Translations under genes and position numbers: made by a program
Assembly (NCBI GenBank): GCA_023400055.1
Contig: JAEXFN010000011.1
Span: 108,012 to 172,011, forward strand
Direction of reading: 5' to 3'
Length of the DNA: 64,000 nucleotides
From: Bacillota bacterium
Lineage (GTDB): Bacteria > Bacillota > UBA4882 > UBA8346
The notes under the pieces: model-generated
Database searches by the model: none
Seen by the model: only the letters and a program-made list of their open reading frames with translations
Told to the model about the DNA's origin: nothing
Shown: one piece after another, positions 9,399 through 17,914 of the stretch
How the letters are laid out: each line of letters opens with the position of its first letter
How positions within the stretch are numbered: position 1 is the stretch's first letter

Positions 9399-9962
9399 CT
9401 ACTTCCAGACGACCTGCAGCGGTTTGCGGGTATACGAGTCCGGGACCGTCTCCGGATAGCCGAGAATGATTGGCGCGATACCCTGGTGGTCGCGGGGGAT
9501 CTCCAATTCCTCCTTGAAGGCGGGATCGTTCATCAGCAGCGCGGCGAAACCGATCCAGCAGGTCCCCAGGCCCATCCCGTGGGCGGCCAGCATCAGGTTT
9601 TGCGCGGCCAGGCAGCAGTCGCCTGCGGCCATTGGCGCCTCGCTCCCCAAAGTGTTGTAGATGATGATCAGCGTTCCGGCCTGATAAAAGATGTTAAAAT
9701 CGGGCTGGGAGAGAGCTTTTTGATAACCCTGGGGGTTGGGTTTGCCCGCGAACCACTGCAGGAACAGCGCCTTGGAACGGTCCGAATATTGGCGCAGCCG
9801 TTCCTGGCCTTGAATGACTGTGAAAGACCAGGGCTGGGAGTTCGAGGCGCTGGGCGCCAACGCGGCCGCTTCCAGCAGCTTGGTGATGCTCTCTTTGGGA
9901 ACGGCCTCTGCCGTGTACTTGCGGATCGAACGCCGGCCGTAAATCGCTTCCATCAGATCCAT
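9399..9962 (-). CDS. Nitroreductase-family flavoprotein
   Basis: 187 residues. GRRSIRKYTAEAVP at the N-terminus and APSASNSQPW are the FMN-binding signatures, and LAAHGMGLGTCWIG and IAPIILGYP complete the fold. Proteins of this family use FMN and NAD(P)H to reduce nitro compounds, quinones or enones. An AGGAGG-like sequence precedes the ATG. Alone on the minus strand, convergent with the epimerase across array A. The physiological substrate cannot be predicted. Confidence 0.85.
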   Translation of the reverse strand: MDLMEAIYGRRSIRKYTAEAVPKESITKLLEAAALAPSASNSQPWSFTVIQGQERLRQYSDRSKALFLQWFAGKPNPQGYQKALSQPDFNIFYQAGTLIIIYNTLGSEAPMAAGDCCLAAQNLMLAAHGMGLGTCWIGFAALLMNDPAFKEELEIPRDHQGIAPIILGYPETVPDSYTRKPLQVVWK

Positions 9963-10128
9963 GATTGAATGCCTCCTTCATTTGGTTATGTTTCAATTTC
10001 AATATGTTAATTCTGGGAAGGCGGGAATATTCCTGGGGATCGTTCTGTAAAATTATTCAAGCGAGACAGGAATTCCCCCAGCCGCGGCGAAATACCAGGC
10101 AACGACGGGAGTCCGAGGAGGGAACGTT

Positions 10129-10641
10129 TTGACCAGTCCAAACATCGAGGATGAGGCGGTCATCCGGCCGGTGACGGAGGATGGCCAACTGCAAGAAAGC
10201 GTGGCGGTGATCCAGGCCGCTTTTCAGACCGTCGCCGACGAGCTGTGCCTGACCGAGGCCAATTGTCCCACCAATCCGGCCTTTTTAAAGCTGGCCAGTC
10301 TGGAGGCGCTGCGCCAGAAGGGAGTCCAGTTTTACGGCCTGTTCAGCGCGGCGCGGCTGGCCGGCTTTGTGGCAATCGAAAAATCCAGTGATACGCTATA
10401 TTTCATGGAAAAACTGGCCGTGCTCCCCGAATTCCGGCATCGCGGCTATGGCCGGCGGTTGCTGGATTTCGTCTTTGCCGCGGTACGGCAGGCGGGCGGG
10501 GCGAAGGTCTCCATCGCCATTGTGGATGAAAATACCCGTTTGAAGTATTGGTATCAAGCCTACGGCTTCCGGGAGACCCGCTGCCAGAAATTCGCGCACC
10601 TGCCCTTCACGGTCTGCTTTCTGGAAAAGGAAGTCGGCTAG
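10129..10641 (+). CDS. GNAT-family N-acetyltransferase
   Basis: 170 residues. TTG start with GGAGGG at proper distance. The acetyl-CoA site is seen as VLPEFRHRGYGRRLLD (R/QxxGxG/A), preceded by LYFMEKLAV and followed by NTRLKYWYQAYGFRET, the classical GNAT C-terminal half. It transfers acetyl from acetyl-CoA to an amine of unknown identity. A terminator follows. Confidence 0.82.
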   Translation: MTSPNIEDEAVIRPVTEDGQLQESVAVIQAAFQTVADELCLTEANCPTNPAFLKLASLEALRQKGVQFYGLFSAARLAGFVAIEKSSDTLYFMEKLAVLPEFRHRGYGRRLLDFVFAAVRQAGGAKVSIAIVDENTRLKYWYQAYGFRETRCQKFAHLPFTVCFLEKEVG

Positions 10642-10667
10642 CGGATTCGATTATCATTGAAACGGAC

Positions 10668-10706
10668 GCCTCAACCTGGAACTTCGGGTCGGGGCTTTTT
10701 TATTGT
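10668..10706 (+). terminator. Rho-independent terminator after the acetyltransferase
   Basis: GCCTCAACC pairs imperfectly (one mismatch plus wobbles) with GGGTCGGGGC, and TTTTTTATTG follows. Confidence 0.65.
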
Positions 10707-10740
10707 TAAATTTGGATGCTAGAGGACCAGGGAAAATAGA

Positions 10741-10769
10741 TTGACTTTTTATAAACGAATATATATAAT
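10741..10769 (+). promoter_or_regulatory. Sigma-A-type promoter of the DUF2087 operon
   Basis: TTGACT (10741-10746), a 17-bp AT-rich spacer and TATAAT (10764-10769). It lies 37 bp upstream of the 253-residue regulator gene. Confidence 0.82.
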
Positions 10770-10806
10770 GACCATATAAATAATAGACGTAAATGGAGAA
10801 TGTTTT

Positions 10807-11568
10807 ATGGAACTGTCCAAACTATTCTGGGGTGCCAGCCTGGCCGAGCTGAAGCAGGGCTACCGTTATGAACCCGCCGCCGAGGAATATCTTTGCCTCC
10901 TTTGCGGCGAACGATTCACCAAAGGCCGGATTTATCCGCTGGACGACATCTTGCTGGAAGCGGAAAAGGCGGCCCGGACCCACATCGTCAAGGAGCATTC
11001 GTCGACGTTCGCCTTTCTATTGGAACTCGATAAAAAATACACCGGGCTGACTGAGCATCAAAAGGAGTTGTTGACCTGTTTTTATCAGAATCTGAGCGAT
11101 AAGGAGATCGCCGCCCGGATGGAGAACGGCAATACTTCCACCATTCGCAACCAGCGTTTTTCATTCCGGGAAAAGGCCAAGCAGGCCAAGGTATTCCTGG
11201 CCATCACGGAGCTGCTGGAGGAACATTCGGCCAAGGGGGAACAGTTCATCGCCATCCCGCCCGGCGTGGCCATGGTCGACGAACGGTTCGCCATCACCGA
11301 AACGGAGAACGAGGCCATTCTCAAGACTTATTTTAAATCGGGAGTGACCGGTCCGCTGAGCGGGTTTCCCAAAAAGGAAAAGCGCAAAATCGCGATTCTG
11401 AAGCAACTGCTGCAGCGGTTCGAACCGAAGCGCAGGTATACCGAGAAAGAGGTCAACGCCATCCTCAAGAGCGCGTATGACGACTATGTCACCTTACGGA
11501 GATATTTGATTGAATACGGGTTTATGGATCGCCTCCCCGACGGAAGCCAGTATTGGGTAAAGAGCTGA
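10807..11568 (+). CDS. Predicted regulator: zinc-finger-like N-terminus, LuxR-like HTH and C-terminal DUF2087
   Basis: 253 residues. The N-terminal part has C30-x2-C33 and H59-x4-H64, a possible metal-binding finger. Residues about 79-131 (LTEHQKELLTCFYQNLSDKE onward) resemble a LuxR/sigma-4 type helix-turn-helix. The C-terminal 70 residues (PKKEKRKIAILKQLL, then YTEKEVNAILK, TLRRYLIEYGFMDR and YW) match DUF2087. A cytoplasmic DNA-binding role is inferred. First gene of a three-gene unit under a strong promoter; the next gene starts 36 bp on and repeats the DUF2087 domain alone. Confidence 0.72.
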   Translation: MELSKLFWGASLAELKQGYRYEPAAEEYLCLLCGERFTKGRIYPLDDILLEAEKAARTHIVKEHSSTFAFLLELDKKYTGLTEHQKELLTCFYQNLSDKEIAARMENGNTSTIRNQRFSFREKAKQAKVFLAITELLEEHSAKGEQFIAIPPGVAMVDERFAITETENEAILKTYFKSGVTGPLSGFPKKEKRKIAILKQLLQRFEPKRRYTEKEVNAILKSAYDDYVTLRRYLIEYGFMDRLPDGSQYWVKS

Positions 11569-11604
11569 CCGTCGAATAACAATTTTGCGAAAGGATGAAA
11601 TTCC

Positions 11605-12036
11605 ATGGCGACCCCTTGGATTTCCGGTGATAATTTTAAAAAACGCCTGGTCGACCTGTGCCTGCGGAGCGGCATGAGCGAATTTCCGACCAAGCGCCGG
11701 GACCAGCTGATCTTGTTAAAGAGCATCGCGCTGATGTTCTCGCCGGAGCGGAGCTATTCCGAAATGGAGGTCAACGCCGTGATTCAACGGTGGCTGACGG
11801 TTGCGAGCTGTTTTTCCGGCTGGGATCATGTCACCTTGCGGCGGCGGCTGGTCGATGAGAATTTTTTCGACCGCAACCAGGACGGCTCTTGCTACCGGGT
11901 CGATCCGGACGGACCCTCCGGATGCGCCTTCGATCCGGCCATTGCCGGACTGGAGTTCGGCGCGATATTGGCTGACGGGGAAAAGGACATCGCCCGGCGC
12001 AAGGCCGAATACTTGCAAAAACAGGCCGCGAGGTAG
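11605..12036 (+). CDS. DUF2087 domain protein
   Basis: 143 residues. Residues about 25-95 repeat the DUF2087 pattern of the upstream gene: FPTKRRDQLILLKSI, FSPERSYSEMEVNAVIQRW, then TLRRRLVDENFFDR and CYRVDP. It lacks the HTH and the finger. The acidic/basic C-terminal tail (ADGEKDIARRKAEYLQKQAA) is probably helical. AAAGGATGAAATTCC precedes the ATG. Function unknown; it may be a partner or truncated paralogue of the preceding regulator. Confidence 0.72.
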   Translation: MATPWISGDNFKKRLVDLCLRSGMSEFPTKRRDQLILLKSIALMFSPERSYSEMEVNAVIQRWLTVASCFSGWDHVTLRRRLVDENFFDRNQDGSCYRVDPDGPSGCAFDPAIAGLEFGAILADGEKDIARRKAEYLQKQAAR

Positions 12037-12054
12037 CTTTTGAAAGGAGCGGGC

Positions 12055-12450
12055 ATGAGCATGAGCAGGACCACGACAAGACATTCCGAATTGAAACGGG
12101 CTTATAAAAACCAGCCCAGGGATATGGGCATTTATCAGATTAAAAACCTGGTCAACGGCAAGATCTTCGTAAACAGTTCGCCGAACCTGGACGGCAGTCT
12201 GAACCGCTACCGGATGGCGGCCAAATACAATTGGGGCTGGAGCGGCAATCGCCAGTTGGATGCGGAAATGAAAGAATACGGCCCTGAAAATTTCGAGTTT
12301 GAAATTTTGGACCGCTTGAAGCCGAATGAAGATCCGCTGTATGATTACAAAGAGGATCTGGAGGCTTTGGAAGAGTTGTGGCTGGAGAAGCTTCAGCCCT
12401 ACGGCGAGCGGGGGTATCATAAGCTCCGGCCGGAGCGGCCGGGGAATTGA
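12055..12450 (+). CDS. GIY-YIG nuclease-family protein
   Basis: 131 residues from the ATG at 12055, chosen because GAAAGGAG ends 5 bp before it; an in-frame TTG at 12040 lies ahead of that site. MGIYQIKNLVNGKIFVNSSPN is the GIY...(Y/F)(I/V)(G/N) signature, followed by NRQLDAEMKEYGPENFEFEI and LEALEELWLEKLQPYGERGY. This small stand-alone family, with the second motif worn to FVN, is common in Bacillota and has no established role. It follows the DUF2087 gene by 18 bp. Confidence 0.78.
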   Translation: MSMSRTTTRHSELKRAYKNQPRDMGIYQIKNLVNGKIFVNSSPNLDGSLNRYRMAAKYNWGWSGNRQLDAEMKEYGPENFEFEILDRLKPNEDPLYDYKEDLEALEELWLEKLQPYGERGYHKLRPERPGN

Positions 12451-12634
12451 GGGATTGCGGTTTCTCGTTCGCGAGGATGAGGAGTCGCTTTTTTACAGCC
12501 TCAACTTTTGTAGATCAAGCAGATTATTTACCAGTAAACTCTCCGAATCATAAAGCATAGTATCATATCAATAAGTAATCTCGATAAATGATTATTAAGT
12601 CAGCTCCGCTCTTGGAGCCTAAGCTTAAGCCATC

Positions 12635-12742
12635 CTGGCTCTGGCTTCCCGAATCGGGAAGGGGAACCACCGGGCTCTGGGGTTCAAAAGCCTTTGGGCT
12701 GCGAAGAATGGTGGTTACTCTCCCCGATTCGGGGAGAGCCAA
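12635..12742. repeat. 108-bp imperfect inverted repeat with two nested palindromes
   Basis: The outer ends TGGCTCT and GAGAGCCAA are complementary. The left arm carries the palindrome TTCCCGAATCGGGAA (12646-12660). The right arm carries a 21-bp palindrome (12718-12738) with CTCTCCCCGA and TCGGGGAGAG around a T. Inner segments GAACCACC and GGTGGTT also pair. It looks like a REP/MITE-like foldback element. Confidence 0.75.
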
Positions 12743-12863
12743 GAGAGAGGTACTCGTGAGTTCGGCTTTACGAAACAAAAAGAAAGCAATGATTTACGTG
12801 ACTGAAAGTGATTGGAAGCGATTGTGGGCCGACGGGGGCTATTCCTGCCCCCGCCCCCCAGGA

Positions 12864-12920
12864 CCAAAGGGTGTAGTGGGACACCCTTTGGAATCCGCCC
12901 AGTTGGAACCGAGGTTCCAA
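12864..12920. repeat. Two adjacent perfect hairpins
   Basis: Hairpin 1: CCAAAGGGTGT / ACACCCTTTGG, 11-bp stem, 6-base loop (12864-12891). Hairpin 2: TTGGAACC / GGTTCCAA, 8-bp stem, 2-base spacer (12903-12920). No U-tract follows either. Confidence 0.75.
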
Positions 12921-13124
12921 GGACTCCTGATTCATCCGGGGTTTTAGAATGCCGCCGCCATCCATGGCAATCTGACTGGCAACAGGGTTCTGGCTTCCGA
13001 CCCCGACCGCTGTTTTTCTTCCTGAAAAGAAGCGGCGCCGTCTCCCTCCCTGGAGACGGGTGCTCGTTGGTTCTTTATGCTATGAGTCTAATGTTTTAAG
13101 GATGCACTAAATTTCGTAAACCCG

Positions 13125-13146
13125 CCGCCTTCAAGGATGAAGGCGG
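13125..13146. repeat. Hairpin CCGCCTTC / GAAGGCGG
   Basis: 8-bp perfect stem, loop AAGGAT, within the hairpin-rich gene-free kilobase. Confidence 0.6.
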
Positions 13147-13284
13147 GCGACGCCTCTTTTCGAGGATGAAAAACGGCGGTCGTCCAGCGGAGGGGATATC
13201 GGAAGCCAGGACCCAGTAGCCAGACAGAAGGCCAGGGATGGCGAAGACGATTACCGGATGCATAAGGGAGGACGGGAATCCGTA

Positions 13285-13344
13285 GGTTCCAGCGCCTTTT
13301 TGGTTACTTTTGGGGCGCTCCAAAAGTAATCCCGCCGCCGGAAC
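13285..13344. repeat. Long hairpin with 10-bp perfect apical stem
   Basis: TTACTTTTGG (13304-13313) and CCAAAAGTAA (13320-13329) form the apical stem with loop GGCGCT. GGTTCC (13285) and GGAACC (13339) pair outside it. Confidence 0.65.
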
Positions 13345-13588
13345 CGTGGGCCAAAGAAACAGACATCCAAGAGCTCTTCCCTTTAGACTCAAGCTATTCA
13401 TCAATATATCTTTTTCTTTTCTCTCAATACTTAATATATCCACAGTTTCACCTCCTTTTTTCGCCGCGAAAGTTGAGTTACAGTTATGAAAATTTATCGG
13501 GGATCCGGAAGGATATTTTCAAAATGTACGGAATTTTGTGAAAATAAATTACTTATGCCAAGGTCAAGCAAAGGAAGCTGATAAAACA

Positions 13589-14875
13589 ATGAAATTCGAA
13601 CTGCTGCACCCCGCCGACCAGTTGGTCATGATCATGGAACGGATTTACGGCTATGGAATGACCACCACTTCCGGCGGAAATCTCTCGATCCGCGATGATA
13701 ACGGCGACATCTGGATCACGCCGGCCGGGATCGATAAAGGCTCTTTGACCAGTGAGGACATCGTCCGGGTGCTGTCGGACGGGACGATCGTCGGCGCCCA
13801 TAGGCCATCCAGCGAATTGCCTTTTCACCAGTCGATCTACCGGAACCGCCCCGATGTCAAGGCGGTGCTGCACGCCCATCCGCCGGCGCTGGTTTCCTTC
13901 AGCATCGTGCGCAAGATTCCCGATACCCGGCTGATCCCCAACGTCAACCTGGTCTGCGGGGCGATCGGCATGGCCGAGTACGGCCTGCCGGGCAGCGAGG
14001 ACCTGGGGGCCAAAATCTCCGCCGTCCTGCAACGCGGGATCAACACGGTACTGTTGGAGAACCACGGCGTGGTGGTGGTCGGGGAAGATCTCTTCCGGGC
14101 TTTCATGGCCTTTGAAACGCTCGACTTCTGCGCCAGGCTGGAGATCGAGGCCAACCGGATCGGCAAACCGGTTTCGCTGACCCAGAAAGACATCGAGCTC
14201 TCGAAGAATAAGCAGCATGTGATGATGAACGAGTTCATCCCGCACCTCTTCACCAGCAAGGAACGGAAAGCCCGCAAAGAGATGTGCGAATTGATTCACC
14301 GCGCCTACGATCAGCAGCTTTTCACCAGCACCCAGGGGACGTTCTCGACCCGGCTGAATGAGCAGTCGTTTCTGATCACCCCCTATATGGTGGATCGGAA
14401 GTATCTCGAGATCGAGGAGATCGTGCGGATCGACAACGGCCTGCGCGAGGCGGGCAAGGTCCCGAGCCGTTCGGTATTGCTGCATAAGTACATTTACGAA
14501 ATGCATCCGCATGTCAACGCGGTCATCATCGCCCATCCGCCCAACATCATGGCGTTCGCCGTGACCGAGGAGCGCTTCGATTCGCGGACCATCCCGGAGA
14601 GTTATATCATGTTGCGCAACATTCAAAAACTGCCGTTCGGCTCCAGCTTTATGCAGCCGGCCTCCGTCGCCGAGCTGTTTACCAAGGAGAACCCGATCGT
14701 CATGATCGAAAATGACTGCGTCATCGTCACCGGCAGCACGCTGCTCAACGCCTTTGACCGGCTGGAAGTCGCCGAGTACAGCGCCAAGGCGATCATTGCC
14801 TCCAAGAATATCGGGCCCATCGCCATCATCGACGATGCCAAGATCAGCGAGATCGAGGAGGCTTTCAAACTATAA
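13589..14875 (+). CDS. Double-domain class II aldolase/adducin-family protein
   Basis: 428 residues from the ATG at 13589 (AAAGGAAG upstream). Domain 1 (about 1-210) is complete: TTSGGNLSIRDD, SSELPFH, the metal-binding HAHPP and ENHGVVVVG, as in L-fuculose/rhamnulose-phosphate aldolases and epimerases that use divalent metal. Domain 2 (about 215-428) repeats the fold but has IAHPP for HAHPP, IENDCVIVTG for ENHG, and no matching glutamate motif, so it has probably lost its metal site. It may be structural or ligand-sensing. Domain 1 is likely the catalytic unit. Stand-alone gene after the hairpin-rich region and before array B. Substrate unknown. Confidence 0.82.
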   Translation: MKFELLHPADQLVMIMERIYGYGMTTTSGGNLSIRDDNGDIWITPAGIDKGSLTSEDIVRVLSDGTIVGAHRPSSELPFHQSIYRNRPDVKAVLHAHPPALVSFSIVRKIPDTRLIPNVNLVCGAIGMAEYGLPGSEDLGAKISAVLQRGINTVLLENHGVVVVGEDLFRAFMAFETLDFCARLEIEANRIGKPVSLTQKDIELSKNKQHVMMNEFIPHLFTSKERKARKEMCELIHRAYDQQLFTSTQGTFSTRLNEQSFLITPYMVDRKYLEIEEIVRIDNGLREAGKVPSRSVLLHKYIYEMHPHVNAVIIAHPPNIMAFAVTEERFDSRTIPESYIMLRNIQKLPFGSSFMQPASVAELFTKENPIVMIENDCVIVTGSTLLNAFDRLEVAEYSAKAIIASKNIGPIAIIDDAKISEIEEAFKL

Positions 14876-15000
14876 GGAGGATGCCTCCCGCCGCAAGCAT
14901 GCCCGCCGCCGGCCGATTCGGTGCCGCGGGCGTAGGAGCCGGATGGGAAAGCTAAGAAAAGCATTTTCGGGGCTGAAGTCCATCTTATGGCCCGAGTCCA

Positions 15001-15252
15001 TTTCGTCCGGCCGTCCGGAGAACTCTCTCAATCGTTCAGAGAGCTCTTTTTGTTAATAAAGGAGCTCTTTCAGTCGCTCAACAAGCTCTTTCAGTCGTTC
15101 AAAGAGCTCTTTCAGTCACTCAACAAGCTCTTTCAGTCGTTCAAAGAGCTCTTTCAGTCACTCAACAAGCTCTTTCAGTCATTCAAAGAGCTCTTTCAGT
15201 CGCTCAACAAGCTCTTTCGGTCGTTCAAAGAGCTCTTTTTGCGAATAAGGGG
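15001..15252. repeat. 21-bp tandem array B (about 12 units)
   Basis: Units start every 21 bp: 15064, 15085, 15106, 15127, 15148, 15169, 15190, 15211 and 15232, with weaker in-phase units at 15001, 15022 and 15043. Each runs GCTCTTTCAGTCGCTCAACA plus one base, alternating with a version ending TTCAAAGA, so the pattern also has a 42-bp rhythm. The reverse complement is the unit of array C. It lies between the aldolase and the next plus-strand gene. Confidence 0.93.
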
Positions 15253-15573
15253 CTGTTTCTACCCGAAAAAAGCTTTGCGACCGGACCCCAGATTCAACCG
15301 CCGCTGGCTGCGAATCGGGCACGGCCATAAAGGCCACCTCCCCGGATTTCCGGGTTTGCCGCTGAATTTGAACCGCGAAAGCGGCGTTCTCCAATGGAAA
15401 TAGCGGATAGGTTTAATTCGGGACGATTTTTTGATATACTGGCAATTAAGGACAGGACGAAGCGGCGCCGGTTCATGACCGGTCCGGGTCCGGGTTCAGG
15501 GTAGGCTCAGGACGGAATGCGATCTGGGTGCCATCGCTGAGGTTAGCAGATGGTGGGAGAGGAGAAACACATC

Positions 15574-16947
15574 ATGGATTGCCCGGAGCAGGTCACGGAA
15601 TTTTGGATGAAGCAAAAAAGCACCACGGCGATAGTCGACAACTTTATCGAGCAGTTTATGGAGGCGTATCGGGACGCCACCAAAAAGGAACAGGAAGCGC
15701 TGGTCCAGTGCGTCCAGCAGATGTTCCGCAAGTATTATTATTCGGTATTGGACCCCGATGCCTCGATAACCCCGGCGGCCATTGTCAACGCCCTTTGCGA
15801 GCGGGAATTCGGCGGCGCCTTCATGGCCGTTCCCACGCTGAAGATAAGCTTGATCGGCACCAAAATCAGCCGCCTCCATTACGTTCTTCATTGCATCCGG
15901 CCCGATCGGCACCCGCTGGTCGCGGATCTGGAGCTGCTGTTACAGAAGGCCGACGCCGGCCTGGTGATGGAGCATCCCGGCATTTTAACCCCCGCTGAGC
16001 AGGAGAAGCTGAAGCGGCAGTTCATGCTGGAAGACCGTCATTATCTGAACATCCTCGGCCTGCTGGCCCTGGAGGCCGGGCTCCTCGAATGCCGGGCGGC
16101 GGGGGGCGCCGTCAGCGGCAAGCCGGCGGCCAAAGCGGCCGAATTCCGCGGCTGGGACGAAACGCGCAAATTCGCCTGGCTGGTCGATGGGGCGATGCGG
16201 CTCTGTTCGAAAACGTTATCCCAGGCCTTTCCGGAAGTGGCCGAGGAGTTTACGGTCCCGGCTATCGCCGCGTTGCTGAGGAAGCCGCGCCAGTTCGAAA
16301 AAGTGATGGAAACGGTATTCAAGAAAATGGGTGTCGATCTCCAGCAATTGGACAGCCTGCTGATGACCGGCGATGTGGACGAGTTCGCGCAGTCGAACGG
16401 GACCGAGCTGGAGAAGCTGAACAAGTTTCTGTGGATCCAGATCCATCTCGATCTTTATTTCTTCACGCCGTTCGGGTATTACCTGCAGTTGATTCAGCCG
16501 CTCTATCCGGAGATTTACGATCCGGCGATGGAGATGGACGATCTGCTGGAAGACCTGGCCGACTTCAAGGCCATGCGCAGCAAGTTGTTTGCGGCGGTGG
16601 CCGAATTCGACCTGACCCCGCTGGGCGAGAACTGGTTGCTGGCGGGCAAGGGGAAAAAGCCCCAACGGAACCAGGCGATCCCGGACACTGTCGCCGACCA
16701 GGCGCTGCACCAGATGATCGTGGCGAGTCAGGAATATCTGGATCTCGACGACGATGACTGGGACGAAGCCGACCTGGCCGACGAAACGGCGGAAACGCCC
16801 TTCGAAGCGGACGGCGATGCAGGCCGGCTCCGGCCGCCCTCGGAAGACCGGCCCCCGGCGCCAGCCGCGGCGGAACGGGGCAAGGCCAAAGTCATCGATT
16901 TCTCGAGCGAGAAAAAGCGCCGCCGCAAAGAGTCCGCCGGACAATAA
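15574..16947 (+). CDS. Protein of unknown function, 457 residues
   Basis: Start ATG at 15574, chosen because GAGAGGAG lies 9 bp before it. No signal peptide or membrane helix. The body is largely helical (VDNFIEQFMEAYRDATKKEQ, FEKVMETVFKKMGVDLQQLD). A very acidic stretch near residue 400 (DLDDDDWDEADLADE) leads into a proline/alanine-rich linker and a strongly basic end (EKKRRRKESAGQ). I do not recognise the family. The tail composition suggests a disordered region that may bind protein or nucleic acid. It is alone between array B and a strong terminator. Confidence 0.8.
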   Translation: MDCPEQVTEFWMKQKSTTAIVDNFIEQFMEAYRDATKKEQEALVQCVQQMFRKYYYSVLDPDASITPAAIVNALCEREFGGAFMAVPTLKISLIGTKISRLHYVLHCIRPDRHPLVADLELLLQKADAGLVMEHPGILTPAEQEKLKRQFMLEDRHYLNILGLLALEAGLLECRAAGGAVSGKPAAKAAEFRGWDETRKFAWLVDGAMRLCSKTLSQAFPEVAEEFTVPAIAALLRKPRQFEKVMETVFKKMGVDLQQLDSLLMTGDVDEFAQSNGTELEKLNKFLWIQIHLDLYFFTPFGYYLQLIQPLYPEIYDPAMEMDDLLEDLADFKAMRSKLFAAVAEFDLTPLGENWLLAGKGKKPQRNQAIPDTVADQALHQMIVASQEYLDLDDDDWDEADLADETAETPFEADGDAGRLRPPSEDRPPAPAAAERGKAKVIDFSSEKKRRRKESAGQ

Positions 16948-16979
16948 ATAAGGGAATCGGTTTCAGCATGATGATGCAG

Positions 16980-17019
16980 GCACAAATCCCGCTCGGAAAC
17001 GGCGGGGTTTGTGCGTTTT
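16980..17019 (+). terminator. Rho-independent terminator after the 457-residue protein gene
   Basis: 13-bp stem, GCACAAATCCCGC (16980-16992) and GCGGGGTTTGTGC (17002-17014), with one G-T wobble; GTTTTGG follows. Confidence 0.78.
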
Positions 17020-17056
17020 GGCGTAAAAGGGCGGAACGTGGGCGGCGAAGGGCCGA

Positions 17057-17824
17057 TTAGGGTTGATTCATTGCCGATTCTGGGGATGAATATTGCCAAT
17101 TGCGGCGGTCCATCGCGCGGATGAAACGGACCACTTCGTCGACTAATACGCTGACCATTTGCTGGCCTTTGGCTGCCGTGGCTTTGCTGGGATCGCCGGT
17201 GGCCCCGGTGTTGGTCAGTTCGGCGAAGTTCCACTTGATCTCGATGTTCTCGGGCAGATCGGGCACGACCCCCTTGGCGTGTTCCATCTCGATCAATTCC
17301 GGAAAGAGCGCCAGCCCGATCGAAGTCTCTCCCTCTCCGGCGTGGCCCAAACCGTTCCAGACCTCGAAGGTATCCGCGGGCAGCAATTTGCCGGCCGTGA
17401 CCCACCAGGCGTCCAGGGTCGCGATCTTGGCCTGCGGATGGGCCAATTTAATGGCCCGGGCGGCGATCTCGATCGGCGCAATGTTGCCGTCATGCCCGTT
17501 CATGATGAAGATCCGTTCGATGCCGTTTCGAACGGTGCTTTCTAAGATATCTTTTAAAACCGCGATCAACGTTTCCGGTCGCAGCGTCAGGCTGAACGGG
17601 AAATAAGCATAGTGCTGGCTCATTCCGACGTTGACGGGCGGCAGGACCAGCAAGCCCTCGACCTGTTCGGCCACTCGTTCGGCCAGCAGCGCCGAGACAA
17701 AAGTGTCGGTCCCGAACGGCAGATGATGGCCGTGATTCTCGCATGATCCTACCGCGATGATGGCTTTATCGAATTTTGGGCCGGTTTGGTACTGATGGCC
17801 GGTCATTCTTTGCAGGATGCTCAT
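17057..17824 (-). CDS. Creatininase-family amidohydrolase
   Basis: 255 residues, the family length. Metal ligands are visible in GSCENHGHHLPFGTD (Glu, His, Asp), NGHDGN (His) and GHAGEGETS (Glu). Family members hydrolyse cyclic amides such as creatinine, or formamides in cofactor biosynthesis. It is the last gene of the minus-strand operon that begins with the GntR regulator and encodes a branched-chain-type importer, so it probably degrades the imported compound. Substrate is inferred to be a small amide or guanidino compound, not shown. Confidence 0.85.
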   Translation of the reverse strand: MSILQRMTGHQYQTGPKFDKAIIAVGSCENHGHHLPFGTDTFVSALLAERVAEQVEGLLVLPPVNVGMSQHYAYFPFSLTLRPETLIAVLKDILESTVRNGIERIFIMNGHDGNIAPIEIAARAIKLAHPQAKIATLDAWWVTAGKLLPADTFEVWNGLGHAGEGETSIGLALFPELIEMEHAKGVVPDLPENIEIKWNFAELTNTGATGDPSKATAAKGQQMVSVLVDEVVRFIRAMDRRNWQYSSPESAMNQP

Positions 17825-17862
17825 GAGGCGACCTCCTTCACGATTTTGGATTGGGCGAGGAA

Positions 17863-17891
17863 CCGCGGGGCCTTTCGGAAGGCCGCCGCGG
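17863..17891 (-). other. Intercistronic hairpin between binding-protein and creatininase genes
   Basis: CCGCGGGGCCTT / AAGGCC-G-CCGCGG with loop TCGG, a 12-bp stem with one bulge, no U-tract. Placed directly after the highly expressed type of gene (substrate-binding protein), it could protect the upstream mRNA 3' end. Confidence 0.5.
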
Positions 17892-17914
17892 CTCCCGCGC
17901 CCGGCTGGCGGGAC

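Larger units (their letters stand above)
12451..13588. other. Gene-free, hairpin-rich kilobase
   Basis: No open frame on either strand shows a ribosome binding site or recognisable protein sequence. The longest frames run through palindromes and give low-complexity products. The stretch holds at least five strong dyads (listed separately) and ends in an AT-rich leader before the aldolase gene. Confidence 0.7.

Noticed and set aside
12588..12947. 119-codon plus-strand frame and its 71-codon minus-strand mirror
   Set aside because: Both run through the same inverted repeat and give mirror-image PESGR/PDSG peptides, which is the signature of a palindrome, not of a gene.
13096..13443. 115-codon minus-strand frame
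   Set aside because: Lies across two hairpins, lacks a ribosome binding site, and its product resembles only the translated foldback sequence.
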